Program-made: the position numbers and the translations under genes
Assembly (NCBI GenBank): GCA_964600025.1
Contig: CAZRHJ010000011.1
Coordinates: forward strand, 1 to 44,728
Length of the DNA stretch: 44,728 bases
Direction of reading: 5' to 3'
Source: JADFUS01 sp964600025
GTDB lineage: Bacteria > Bacteroidota > Bacteroidia > Bacteroidales > Rikenellaceae
Notes under the pieces: model-generated
Database searches by the model: none
What the model saw: the letters and a program-made list of their open reading frames with translations, nothing else
Told to the model about the DNA's origin: nothing
Part shown: in pieces, positions 31,529 to 39,286 of the stretch
Position numbering within the stretch: the first letter of the stretch is position 1
Layout of the letters: each line of letters begins with the position of its first letter

Positions 31529-34402
31529 TTATTTTGTATAGACACAGCGAATAGGCATACCGAGATCACGATCTTCAAACCACACTGGGTGTAAGTGGGT
31601 CGAACTGAAATATATATTTTCCCCGTGTATATCAACACGCACCGAACGAGTCCAATAGTAACCGTGCGTGCCAAGATTATAAAAATCTCTTACGCCTCGA
31701 TAACCTGCGGCAGGAATAAATAAATAGTCAACGTCATGATAAAAATCTGTTTGGCGAACTGCCCCATTGGGAGCTATATGCCAACTCCAGTTAGGTGCCT
31801 CTCTCCAATAAGAGTAACCACTTACACCAAATATTTTATAAACCTCATCTGGCATAGGTAATCTCCAAGGATCACCAAGATAGTGTCTACACGGATCACC
31901 TATACCTGTTGAAGGATCAAATACTAATGGAATGAGAGATCCTCCTTTGTAATAAGCAGAGCTCCAACTTGTCTCTCCGTGATATTCCGCAGGTTTAACT
32001 TTAACAACCAAAGCTGGTTCACCAAATCCTTTACCATCTCCATTTGTTCCACCAGCCCAACCGAGCAAACTACCAAATTGGAAATACAATCCACAGTCCG
32101 TTGGGTCGCCAATTTTACAAGCATTCTCTCCATCTGCCACAAGATTACCTTTCGCAATAACAAAATTATCTATTACTATTGGCATATCTCGGACACAACG
32201 AATAGGGAACCCGTAAGTAGGTTTGTTGGGAGACTCAGTGTTCACTGCATTCGTGTTAAAGCCAATAGCAAACGTGTAGTCTAAAGCATGAGACACAGTG
32301 CTACTCCAACTGGTACCAAACTTATTTACACTGGACAAACTTCCATCGTTAAATTTGCGAGAACCTGAGAAAGGAAAAAACAAACCGTTTTTGTGAATTG
32401 GTCCTAAGGGTGAACTCTGCCAACTCCAATTAGGAATATTATTCCAATTCCCGCTACTTACATTATCAAATATTTTCATATTCTCTTCTCTTGTAGGTAA
32501 TCTCCAAGACTTGCCAAGATAATGCCTACACGGATCACCAATACCTGTTGAAGGATCAAATGTTAATGGAACTACGGAGCCTCCTTTACCGTTTTTGTAA
32601 TAAGGAGCAGAAGTCCAATCTGGATTTCCTCTATATTCCGCTGGTTTAACTTTAACTGCCAAAGATGGAGAGCCAAAACCGGTACCATCACCATTTGCTC
32701 CGCCAGTCCAGCCAATCAAGCTACCAAACTGGAAATACAATCCTCCATCTGTTGGTTCTCCAATCTTACAACCATTCTTGCCATCAGCCACAAGATGACC
32801 TTTTGCAACAATAAGATCTTTTATTATTATTGGAACATCTTGAACACAGCGAACAGGTAACCCGAAAGAAGTTATATTGTAGACCTCTGGGGTCACGTTG
32901 GTCGAACTAAAGTGTAGGAAGCCTCCGTTGGAAGCAAAGTCCATTGTACTACTCCAATAGGAACTGTTCGTGTCACGGAAGGAAAGTTTTCCATCAGCAC
33001 TCTCACGACTACCCAAGATGGGTAAAAATAATCCTTTTTTGTGTATTGCTCCTGTGGGCGACTCTTGCCAATTCCAATTACTAACATATTTCCACTCTGT
33101 GCCCATACCTACATCATCAAATAATTTCGTATACTCTCCTGCTGTCGGTAATCGCCAAGGATCGCCAAGATAATATCTACACGGATCACCTATACCTGTT
33201 GAAGGATCAAATGTTAATGGAACGCTTGCTCCGTCAGCAACATCTTTGTAACGAGGTGCAGAAGACCAATTAGGATTACCATTATATTCCGCTGGTTTAA
33301 CTTGTACTGCCAAAGAGGGTTTACCTTGTCCTATACCATTTCCATTTGCTCCACCAGTCCAGCCAAGTAAGCTACCAAACTGGAAATACAATCCATTGTC
33401 TGTTGGTTTTCCAATCTTACAACCATTCTCACCATCAGCAATAAGATTACCTGTAGCCCATACAAGATTATCTATTATAAGTTCTGAATCTACAGATTTT
33501 ACAGAAAGCACATAGGTATATTTTTTATTTGCCTCCCAACTGCCACTAAGAGCAACTTCTCGGTCTTCGCCATCTATTGTTACTACTAACTTTGCATTTT
33601 CTCCAAGTGTTTGTGGTATCATCATCAAATATCCGTCGGCAGCTGTGGCATTCACTTCGTCTTCGGTTGCTACCAATCCCTCTGGAATACCTGCACTGTA
33701 TTCGCTATTGTTTACAGCTCCTAATTCGCTCCACGCAATAGCTTCACCATTTGTATATCCAAGGCTTAGTTTGCCACTTGTACTAATTCCTTTTATAGAT
33801 ATTTTTGTAATACTTTCATTTCCACCACTTATCTTGAAAGCAACAGAAGAAAGTGCGTGAACAAACCTAAAATCAATACTACCTGAGTTTTGGTTGTAGG
33901 CTGTTGTGCCTACCAACAAATCTGGTTGTTTTTTGCAGTCTGTGGGTACTGTATATTTTATATAAGGGGTAGAAGTATAGGCTCTCTCTATTTTTAGTCC
34001 ATTTCCACTTCTGTTATTTACATCTACATAAGGAGCATATCCAAATACTGTTGTTTTTTTACCCTTTGCCCAATATCTAATTGGAGAGTAAGTCCATTTA
34101 CCTGTCTGTTTTTGCTCTACTTTTTGATTGTTCATCTCTGTTGCAGAGATATTTGAACCAGTCCAGTTATCAGTCCCAGTATAATACGCAAATACTCCCA
34201 TATTAGGAACTTTTGATATGGCATCATAAGGAGTTCCCTTTGTTTGAGTTGAGCCATCTATCGGCATTACACTCGGTCTGAAACTCAACATTGTTGGGTC
34301 AAGTTCCTCTTCAACTACTATGTTAGTTTTTGTACAAGAAGCGAATAACGACCCAACTCCCAACAAAAACAACACTAAATAGTTTATTGTTTTTCTTTTC
34401 AT
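31529..34402 (-). CDS. Adhesin A: fimbrillin-like lipoprotein with three FISUMP/C-type-lectin-like domains
   Basis: This 957-residue protein is counted from the MKRKTINYLVLFLLGVG signal (lipobox LFASC, Cys at residue 22). A 14-codon longer start at 34444 is rejected because it begins inside the upstream palindrome. Residues ~25-305 are a fimbrillin-family region (PDLLVGTTAYNQNSGS, FRFVHALSSVAF). Three ~215-residue domains follow, each with NG/NA-CKIG, GLYFQFGSL, GIGDPCR-YLG, W-RLP and a WSS/WTR box before GxPIRCV or GLPVRCV, the FISUMP pattern. The conserved parts are nearly alike, but the last ~55 residues of each domain vary heavily (31552-31714, 32204-32372, 32855-33019). It is the fourth and last adhesin gene and probably a pilus-associated ligand binder. 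Confidence 0.88.
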   Translation of the reverse strand: MKRKTINYLVLFLLGVGSLFASCTKTNIVVEEELDPTMLSFRPSVMPIDGSTQTKGTPYDAISKVPNMGVFAYYTGTDNWTGSNISATEMNNQKVEQKQTGKWTYSPIRYWAKGKKTTVFGYAPYVDVNNRSGNGLKIERAYTSTPYIKYTVPTDCKKQPDLLVGTTAYNQNSGSIDFRFVHALSSVAFKISGGNESITKISIKGISTSGKLSLGYTNGEAIAWSELGAVNNSEYSAGIPEGLVATEDEVNATAADGYLMMIPQTLGENAKLVVTIDGEDREVALSGSWEANKKYTYVLSVKSVDSELIIDNLVWATGNLIADGENGCKIGKPTDNGLYFQFGSLLGWTGGANGNGIGQGKPSLAVQVKPAEYNGNPNWSSAPRYKDVADGASVPLTFDPSTGIGDPCRYYLGDPWRLPTAGEYTKLFDDVGMGTEWKYVSNWNWQESPTGAIHKKGLFLPILGSRESADGKLSFRDTNSSYWSSTMDFASNGGFLHFSSTNVTPEVYNITSFGLPVRCVQDVPIIIKDLIVAKGHLVADGKNGCKIGEPTDGGLYFQFGSLIGWTGGANGDGTGFGSPSLAVKVKPAEYRGNPDWTSAPYYKNGKGGSVVPLTFDPSTGIGDPCRHYLGKSWRLPTREENMKIFDNVSSGNWNNIPNWSWQSSPLGPIHKNGLFFPFSGSRKFNDGSLSSVNKFGTSWSSTVSHALDYTFAIGFNTNAVNTESPNKPTYGFPIRCVRDMPIVIDNFVIAKGNLVADGENACKIGDPTDCGLYFQFGSLLGWAGGTNGDGKGFGEPALVVKVKPAEYHGETSWSSAYYKGGSLIPLVFDPSTGIGDPCRHYLGDPWRLPMPDEVYKIFGVSGYSYWREAPNWSWHIAPNGAVRQTDFYHDVDYLFIPAAGYRGVRDFYNLGTHGYYWTRSVRVDIHGENIYFSSTHLHPVWFEDRDLGMPIRCVYTK
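31552..31714 (-). repeat. Hypervariable segment, adhesin A domain 3
   Basis: C-terminal ~55 codons of the third lectin-like domain, ending at PIRCV. It is the most divergent of the eight (WTRS instead of WSST) and may be an old or inactive variable region. Confidence 0.6.
32204..32372 (-). repeat. Hypervariable segment, adhesin A domain 2
   Basis: Variable stretch between GLFFPF and GFPIRCV. It has fewer C-ending codons than the others and aligns poorly to them outside the TSWSSTV box. Confidence 0.6.
32855..33019 (-). repeat. Hypervariable segment, adhesin A domain 1
   Basis: Variable stretch between GLFLPI and GLPVRCV. It shares TATTGGAGTAGTAC, then TCG-NCC-AAC-GTG, with adhesin D and B2, but differs at most intervening first and second codon positions. 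Confidence 0.7.
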
Positions 34403-34440
34403 AAAATTTACTTTAATAATAATTCTTTTATATATATTGG

Positions 34441-34470
34441 GCATAGGCAGACGACCAAATCTGCCTATGC
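34441..34470 (-). promoter_or_regulatory. Perfect 11-8-11 palindrome upstream of adhesin A
   Basis: GCATAGGCAGA and TCTGCCTATGC flank the 8-base spacer CGACCAAA. The element ends 38 bases before the MKRKT start. Identical copies precede all four adhesin genes. Confidence 0.9.
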
Positions 34471-34547
34471 TTGGTGTGATTTTTTGCTCACACTTATGTT
34501 TTTCTATACAATTAAAAGCAGATATCTCATACTCTTAATAAATCAAA

Positions 34548-36770
34548 TTAGTTATCGAAGATACAGCGAACAGGCAACGCAGCAGAGCGGGTTTCGACGG
34601 TATTTGGGTACACGTAGGACGAAGTGAAGTATGGGGTTGTCGCCCCATCAGCATCGACAATAGTAGTACTCCAATAGTAACCGTGCCTGCCAGCGAAGGA
34701 TAAATTTCCAGTGCTACGGTAGCGTAAGCCGGTTGTAGGAAAAAACAATCCATTTTTATGAGTTGTCCCAACGAGTGCATTTCGCCAATTCCAGTTAGGA
34801 ACATTTTCCCATGGAGTTCCATTTCCCACTTTATCAAATATTTTATGACACTCTTCTTCTGTAGGTAATCTCCAATAGTCACCAAGATAATGCCTACACG
34901 GATCGCCTATACCTGTAGAAGAATTAAATGTGAATGGAACACTTGTTCCTTTTTCCCCGTCTTTGTAATAAGGTGCAGAAGTCCAATCTGGATTTCCTCT
35001 ATATTCCGTTGGTTTAACTTTAACTGCCAAAGATGGAGATCCAGAACCGGTACCATCTCCATTTGCTCCACCAGTCCAACCAAGTAAACTACCAAACTTA
35101 AAATATAAACCATAATCTGTTGGTTCACCAATCTTACAACCATTCTCACCATCTGCCACAAGATTTCCTTTCGCAACTTTAAGGTCATCTATTTTAATAT
35201 ATGAAACATCGTGGACACAGCGAACAGCTAATCCTTCAATACGAAGGGGGCTTCTTTGCATTCCCACAGCGTTCAAATCGAAGTACACACGGTACGCGAA
35301 TGACTCGTCAAATACAGTACTACTCCAATAGTAACCAAACATATCAACGTAGTGGATATTTCCTTCTACGTCGTGGCGATAACCAGAGGCAGGAAAAAAC
35401 AATTTATTATTGCGAATTGCCCCAATCGGTGAATCTTGCCAATTCCAGTTAGGAACTCTGTCCCACGTAGCTCTACTACCAGCATAATCAAATAATTTAT
35501 TATACTCCTCTGTTGTCGGTAATCTCCAAGGTTTACCAAGATAATGTCTACACGGATCGCCTATACCTGTTGAAGGGTCAAATGTTAATGGAACACTTGT
35601 TCCTCTATCACCGTCTTTGTAATAAGCCGAACTCCATTTTGTCTCTCCTTTATAATCCACAGGTTTTACTTTAACTTCCAAGTCAGGAGTCCCCAGCCCT
35701 GTACCATCTCCATTTGCTCCGCCAGACCAGCCAAGTAAGCTACCAAACTGGAAATACAATCCAGAATCAGTTGGTTTTCCAATCTTACAACCATTTTCGC
35801 CATCTGCCACAAGATTACCTGTAGCCCATACAAGATCATCTATTATAAGTTCTGAATTTACAGATTTTACAGAAAGCACATAGGTATATTTTTTATTTGC
35901 CTCCCAACTGCCACTAAGAGCAACTTCTCGGTCTTCGCCATCTATTGTTACTACTAACTTTGCATTTTCTCCAAGTGTTTGTGGTATCATCATCAAATAT
36001 CCGTCGGCAGCTGTGGCATTCACTTCGTCTTCGGTTGCTACCAATCCCTCTGGAATACCTGCACTGTATTCGCTATTGTTTACAGCTCCTAATTCGCTCC
36101 ACGCAATAGCTTCACCATTTGTATATCCAAGGCTTAGTTTGCCACTTGTACTAATTCCTTTTATAGATATTTTTGTAATACTTTCATTTCCACCACTTAT
36201 CTTGAAAGCAACAGAAGAAAGTGCGTGAACAAACCTAAAATCAATACTACCTGAGTTTTGGTTGTAGGCTGTTGTGCCTACCAACAAATCTGGTTGTTTT
36301 TTGCAGTCTGTGGGTACTGTATATTTTATATAAGGGGTAGAAGTATAGGCTCTCTCTATTTTTAGTCCATTTCCACTTCTGTTATTTACATCTACATAAG
36401 GAGCATATCCAAATACTGTTGTTTTTTTACCCTTTGCCCAATATCTAATTGGAGAGTAAGTCCATTTACCTGTCTGTTTTTGCTCTACTTTTTGATTGTT
36501 CATCTCTGTTGCAGAGATATTTGAACCAGTCCAGTTATCAGTCCCAGTATAATACGCAAATACTCCCATATTAGGAACTTTTGATATGGCATCATAAGGA
36601 GTTCCCTTTGTTTGAGTTGAGCCATCTATCGGCATTACACTCGGTCTGAAACTCAACATTGTTGGGTCAAGTTCCTCTTCAACTACTATGTTAGTTTTTG
36701 TACAAGAAGCGAATAACGACCCAACTCCCAACAAAAACAACACTAAATAGTTTATTGTTTTTCTTTTCAT
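34548..36770 (-). CDS. Adhesin B: fimbrillin-like lipoprotein with two FISUMP/C-type-lectin-like domains
   Basis: This 740-residue paralog is identical to adhesin A through the lipoprotein signal and fimbrillin-like region, apart from the last strands (SVNSELIIDDLVW versus SVDSELIIDNLVW). Two lectin-like domains follow (residues ~307-525 and ~526-740), with DPCRHYLGKPWRLPT and DPCRHYLGDYWRLPT. The ends YYWSSTV...GLAVRCV and YYWSTTI...ALPVRCI enclose the variable segments at 35226-35390 and 34572-34737. The second domain has NSSTG where others have DPSTG. It sits between adhesins C and A with ~145-base spacers that match each other almost exactly, evidence of recent tandem duplication. Function as surface ligand binder is inferred. 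Confidence 0.88.
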   Translation of the reverse strand: MKRKTINYLVLFLLGVGSLFASCTKTNIVVEEELDPTMLSFRPSVMPIDGSTQTKGTPYDAISKVPNMGVFAYYTGTDNWTGSNISATEMNNQKVEQKQTGKWTYSPIRYWAKGKKTTVFGYAPYVDVNNRSGNGLKIERAYTSTPYIKYTVPTDCKKQPDLLVGTTAYNQNSGSIDFRFVHALSSVAFKISGGNESITKISIKGISTSGKLSLGYTNGEAIAWSELGAVNNSEYSAGIPEGLVATEDEVNATAADGYLMMIPQTLGENAKLVVTIDGEDREVALSGSWEANKKYTYVLSVKSVNSELIIDDLVWATGNLVADGENGCKIGKPTDSGLYFQFGSLLGWSGGANGDGTGLGTPDLEVKVKPVDYKGETKWSSAYYKDGDRGTSVPLTFDPSTGIGDPCRHYLGKPWRLPTTEEYNKLFDYAGSRATWDRVPNWNWQDSPIGAIRNNKLFFPASGYRHDVEGNIHYVDMFGYYWSSTVFDESFAYRVYFDLNAVGMQRSPLRIEGLAVRCVHDVSYIKIDDLKVAKGNLVADGENGCKIGEPTDYGLYFKFGSLLGWTGGANGDGTGSGSPSLAVKVKPTEYRGNPDWTSAPYYKDGEKGTSVPFTFNSSTGIGDPCRHYLGDYWRLPTEEECHKIFDKVGNGTPWENVPNWNWRNALVGTTHKNGLFFPTTGLRYRSTGNLSFAGRHGYYWSTTIVDADGATTPYFTSSYVYPNTVETRSAALPVRCIFDN
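34572..34737 (-). repeat. Hypervariable segment, adhesin B domain 2
   Basis: This C-terminal variable segment is GC-rich. It shares TCG-TCC-NAC-GTG-TAC-CCA with adhesins D and C1 (in part), while surrounding codons change at positions 1 and 2. Confidence 0.7.
35226..35390 (-). repeat. Hypervariable segment, adhesin B domain 1
   Basis: Variable stretch between FFPASGYR and GLAVRCV. The GCC-TCT-GGT-TAT-CGC and TATTGGAGTAGTACT anchors are shared with C1 and D; most codons between them are replaced. Confidence 0.68.
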
Positions 36771-36808
36771 AAAATTTACTTTAATAATAATTCTTTTATA
36801 TATATTGG

Positions 36809-36838
36809 GCATAGGCAGACGACCAAATCTGCCTATGC
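36809..36838 (-). promoter_or_regulatory. Perfect 11-8-11 palindrome upstream of adhesin B
   Basis: Identical in sequence and orientation to 34441-34470, placed the same 38 bases before the MKRKT start. Confidence 0.9.
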
Positions 36839-36915
36839 TTGGTGTGATTTTTTGCTCACACTTATGTTTTTCTATATAATTAAAAGCAGATATCTCATAC
36901 TCTTAATAAATCAAA

Positions 36916-39141
36916 TTACCTATCGTGGACACAGCGAATAGAATATCCATTAGTTCGATCGTCGAAGTCATGTGAATACACACCATGGTTCAAAGAGAAT
37001 TGCAAGAAGAACCCCCAAGTCTCAGTGTTCGCCGTATTACTCCAATAATAACCATTCGTGCCAAATTGGTGGATATCTCCTCTATAACCTCGGGTGCGTA
37101 GACCCGAGGCTAAAAGAAATAAACCGTTTTTGTGTAATGCCCCTGCGGGAGACTCCTGCCAACTCCAATCAGGGAGATCTCCCCACAATGTGTTATTACG
37201 TACATTATCGAATAATTTCATATTATCTTCGTTTGTCGGTAATCTCCAAGGCTTACCAAGATAATGTCTACACGGATCGCCAATACCTGTTGAAGGATCA
37301 AATGTTAATGGAACTTCTGAGCCTCTTCTACCCTTATCGTAATAAGGAACATGAGACCAATCTGGATTTTCTCTATATTCCGCTGGTTTAACTTTAATTG
37401 CCAGTTCTGGTTCCCCTTGCCCTGTGCCATCTCCATTTGCTCCACCAGCCCAGCCAAGTAAACTACCAAACTTAAAATATAATCCTGCATCTGTTGGTTC
37501 ACCAATCTTGCAACCATTCTCACCATCTGCCACAAGATTACCTTTCGCAACAACAAGATCTTTTATTACTATTGGAATATCTTGGACACAGCGAACAGAG
37601 AACCCGTTAGGACGACTGAAGTTATGCACTGGGTACACGCCGGACCAATAGAAGTACAAGACGTACCCACTGGAAGTATTGTCCACAGTACTACTCCACG
37701 AGAAACCGCCCGTACCAACGTCGGTGAAACTTCCAGCACCGGCGTTGCGATAACCCGAGGCGGGAAAAAACATTCTTTTTTTGTGTATTGCTCCTGCGGG
37801 TGAACTCTGCCAATCCCAGTTAGGAACACTTCCCCACGATGTGGCATTGCCTACATTATCAAATAATTTCTTATACTCCTCTCTTGTCGGTAATCTCCAA
37901 GGCTTACCAAGATAATGTCTACACGGATCGCCTATACCTGTTGAAGGGTCAAATGTTAATGGAACACTTGTTCCTCTATCACCGTCTTTGTAATAAGCCG
38001 AACTCCATTTTGTCTCTCCTTTATAATCCACAGGTTTTACTTTAACTTCCAAGTCAGGAGTCCCCAGCCCTGTACCATCTCCATTTGCTCCACCACTCCA
38101 GCCAAGTAAACTACCAAACTGAAAATACAATCCATAATCTGTTGGTTCGCCAATCTTACAACCATTTGCTCCATCTGCCACAAGATTACCTGTAGCCCAC
38201 AAAACATTATCTATTATAACATCTAAGTTTACAGGTTTTACAGAAAGAACATAAGTATATTTTTTATTTGCCTCCCATCTTCCACTAAGAGCAACTTCTC
38301 GGTCTTCGCCATCTATTGTTACTACTAACTTTGCATTTTCTCCAAGTGTTTGTGGTATCATCATCAAATATCCGTCGGCAGCTGTGGCATTCACTTCGTC
38401 TTCGGTTGCTACCAATCCCTCTGGAATACCTGCACTGTATTCGCTATTGTTTACAGCTCCTAATTCGCTCCACGAAATAGCTCCACCGTTTGTATACCCA
38501 AGGCTTAGTTTACCACTTGTACTAATTCCTTTAACAGATATTTTTGTAACCTTTTCGTCAGCTCCTTTTATCTTGAAAGCAACAGAAGAAAGTGCGTGAA
38601 CAAACTTGAAATTAACACTACCTGAGTTTTGGTTGTAAGCTGTTGTGCCTACCAACAAATCTGGTTGTTTTTTGCAGTCTGTGGGTACTGTATATTTTAT
38701 ATAAGGGGTAGAAGTATAGGCTCTCTCTATTTTTAGTCCATTTCCACTTCTGTTATTTACATCTACATAAGGAGCATATCCAAATACTGTTGTTTTTTTA
38801 CCCTTTGCCCAATATCTAATTGGAGAGTAAGTCCATTTACCTGTCTGTTTTTGCTCTACTTTTTGATTGTTCATCTCTGTTGCAGAGATATTTGAACCAG
38901 TCCAGTTATCAGTCCCAGTATAATACGCAAATACTCCCATATTAGGAACTTTTGATATGGCATCATAAGGAGTTCCCTTTGTTTGAGTTGAGCCATCTAT
39001 CGGCATTACACTCGGTCTGAAACTCAACATTGTTGGGTCAAGTTCCTCTTCAACTACTATGTTAGTTTTTGTACAAGAAGCGAATAACGACCCAACTCCC
39101 AACAAAAACAACACTAAATAGTTTATTGTTTTTCTTTTCAT
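36916..39141 (-). CDS. Adhesin C: fimbrillin-like lipoprotein with two FISUMP/C-type-lectin-like domains
   Basis: This 741-residue paralog shares the first ~175 residues with A and B without change. It then diverges moderately in the fimbrillin-like region (VNFKFVHALSSVAFKIKGAD, VTKISVKGIS), where it resembles adhesin D. Domain 1 shares a long near-identical stretch with domain 1 of adhesin B (SPDLEVKVKPVDYKGETKWS-like), then enters the variable segment at 37597-37761. Domain 2 ends with variable segment 36940-37110 and GYSIRCVHDR. The mosaic of B-like and D-like blocks suggests recombination between paralogs. Lipobox, duplicated spacers and palindrome are as in the other copies. Confidence 0.88.
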   Translation of the reverse strand: MKRKTINYLVLFLLGVGSLFASCTKTNIVVEEELDPTMLSFRPSVMPIDGSTQTKGTPYDAISKVPNMGVFAYYTGTDNWTGSNISATEMNNQKVEQKQTGKWTYSPIRYWAKGKKTTVFGYAPYVDVNNRSGNGLKIERAYTSTPYIKYTVPTDCKKQPDLLVGTTAYNQNSGSVNFKFVHALSSVAFKIKGADEKVTKISVKGISTSGKLSLGYTNGGAISWSELGAVNNSEYSAGIPEGLVATEDEVNATAADGYLMMIPQTLGENAKLVVTIDGEDREVALSGRWEANKKYTYVLSVKPVNLDVIIDNVLWATGNLVADGANGCKIGEPTDYGLYFQFGSLLGWSGGANGDGTGLGTPDLEVKVKPVDYKGETKWSSAYYKDGDRGTSVPLTFDPSTGIGDPCRHYLGKPWRLPTREEYKKLFDNVGNATSWGSVPNWDWQSSPAGAIHKKRMFFPASGYRNAGAGSFTDVGTGGFSWSSTVDNTSSGYVLYFYWSGVYPVHNFSRPNGFSVRCVQDIPIVIKDLVVAKGNLVADGENGCKIGEPTDAGLYFKFGSLLGWAGGANGDGTGQGEPELAIKVKPAEYRENPDWSHVPYYDKGRRGSEVPLTFDPSTGIGDPCRHYLGKPWRLPTNEDNMKLFDNVRNNTLWGDLPDWSWQESPAGALHKNGLFLLASGLRTRGYRGDIHQFGTNGYYWSNTANTETWGFFLQFSLNHGVYSHDFDDRTNGYSIRCVHDR
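36940..37110 (-). repeat. Hypervariable segment, adhesin C domain 2
   Basis: C-terminal variable segment between LLASGLR and GYSIRCV. It keeps TATTGGAGTAATACG and TTGAAC but most other codons differ from the remaining copies. Confidence 0.65.
37597..37761 (-). repeat. Hypervariable segment, adhesin C domain 1 (internal)
   Basis: Best-aligned partner of the adhesin D segment. Of 59 codons, 26 differ; by hand count the mismatches are 17 at codon position 1, 17 at position 2 and 6 at position 3. It lies in the middle of the protein, not at its end. Confidence 0.8.
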
Positions 39142-39179
39142 AAAATTTACTTTAATAATAATTCTTTTATATATATTGG

Positions 39180-39209
39180 GCATAGGCAGACGACCAAATC
39201 TGCCTATGC
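39180..39209 (-). promoter_or_regulatory. Perfect 11-8-11 palindrome upstream of adhesin C
   Basis: Identical to 34441-34470 in arms, spacer and orientation. Confidence 0.9.
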
Positions 39210-39286
39210 TTGGTGTGATTTTTTGCTCACACTTATGTTTTTCTATATAATTAAAAGCAGATATCTCATACTCTTAATAAATCAAA

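Noticed and set aside
33645..33860. 71-residue plus-strand frame repeated antisense to each adhesin gene (also at 36013, 38384 and 40092)
   Set aside because: It recurs only because the coding strand opposite is duplicated. It has no start context or independent conservation.
34403..34444. 14-codon longer N-terminus (MPNIYK...) on each adhesin gene
   Set aside because: It starts inside the palindrome and would place a charged stretch before the lipoprotein signal. MKRKTINYL is a normal signal start.
34474..34493. GTGTGA...TCACAC hairpin in the adhesin spacers as terminator
   Set aside because: The stem is only 6 bp and no U-run follows in the direction of transcription.
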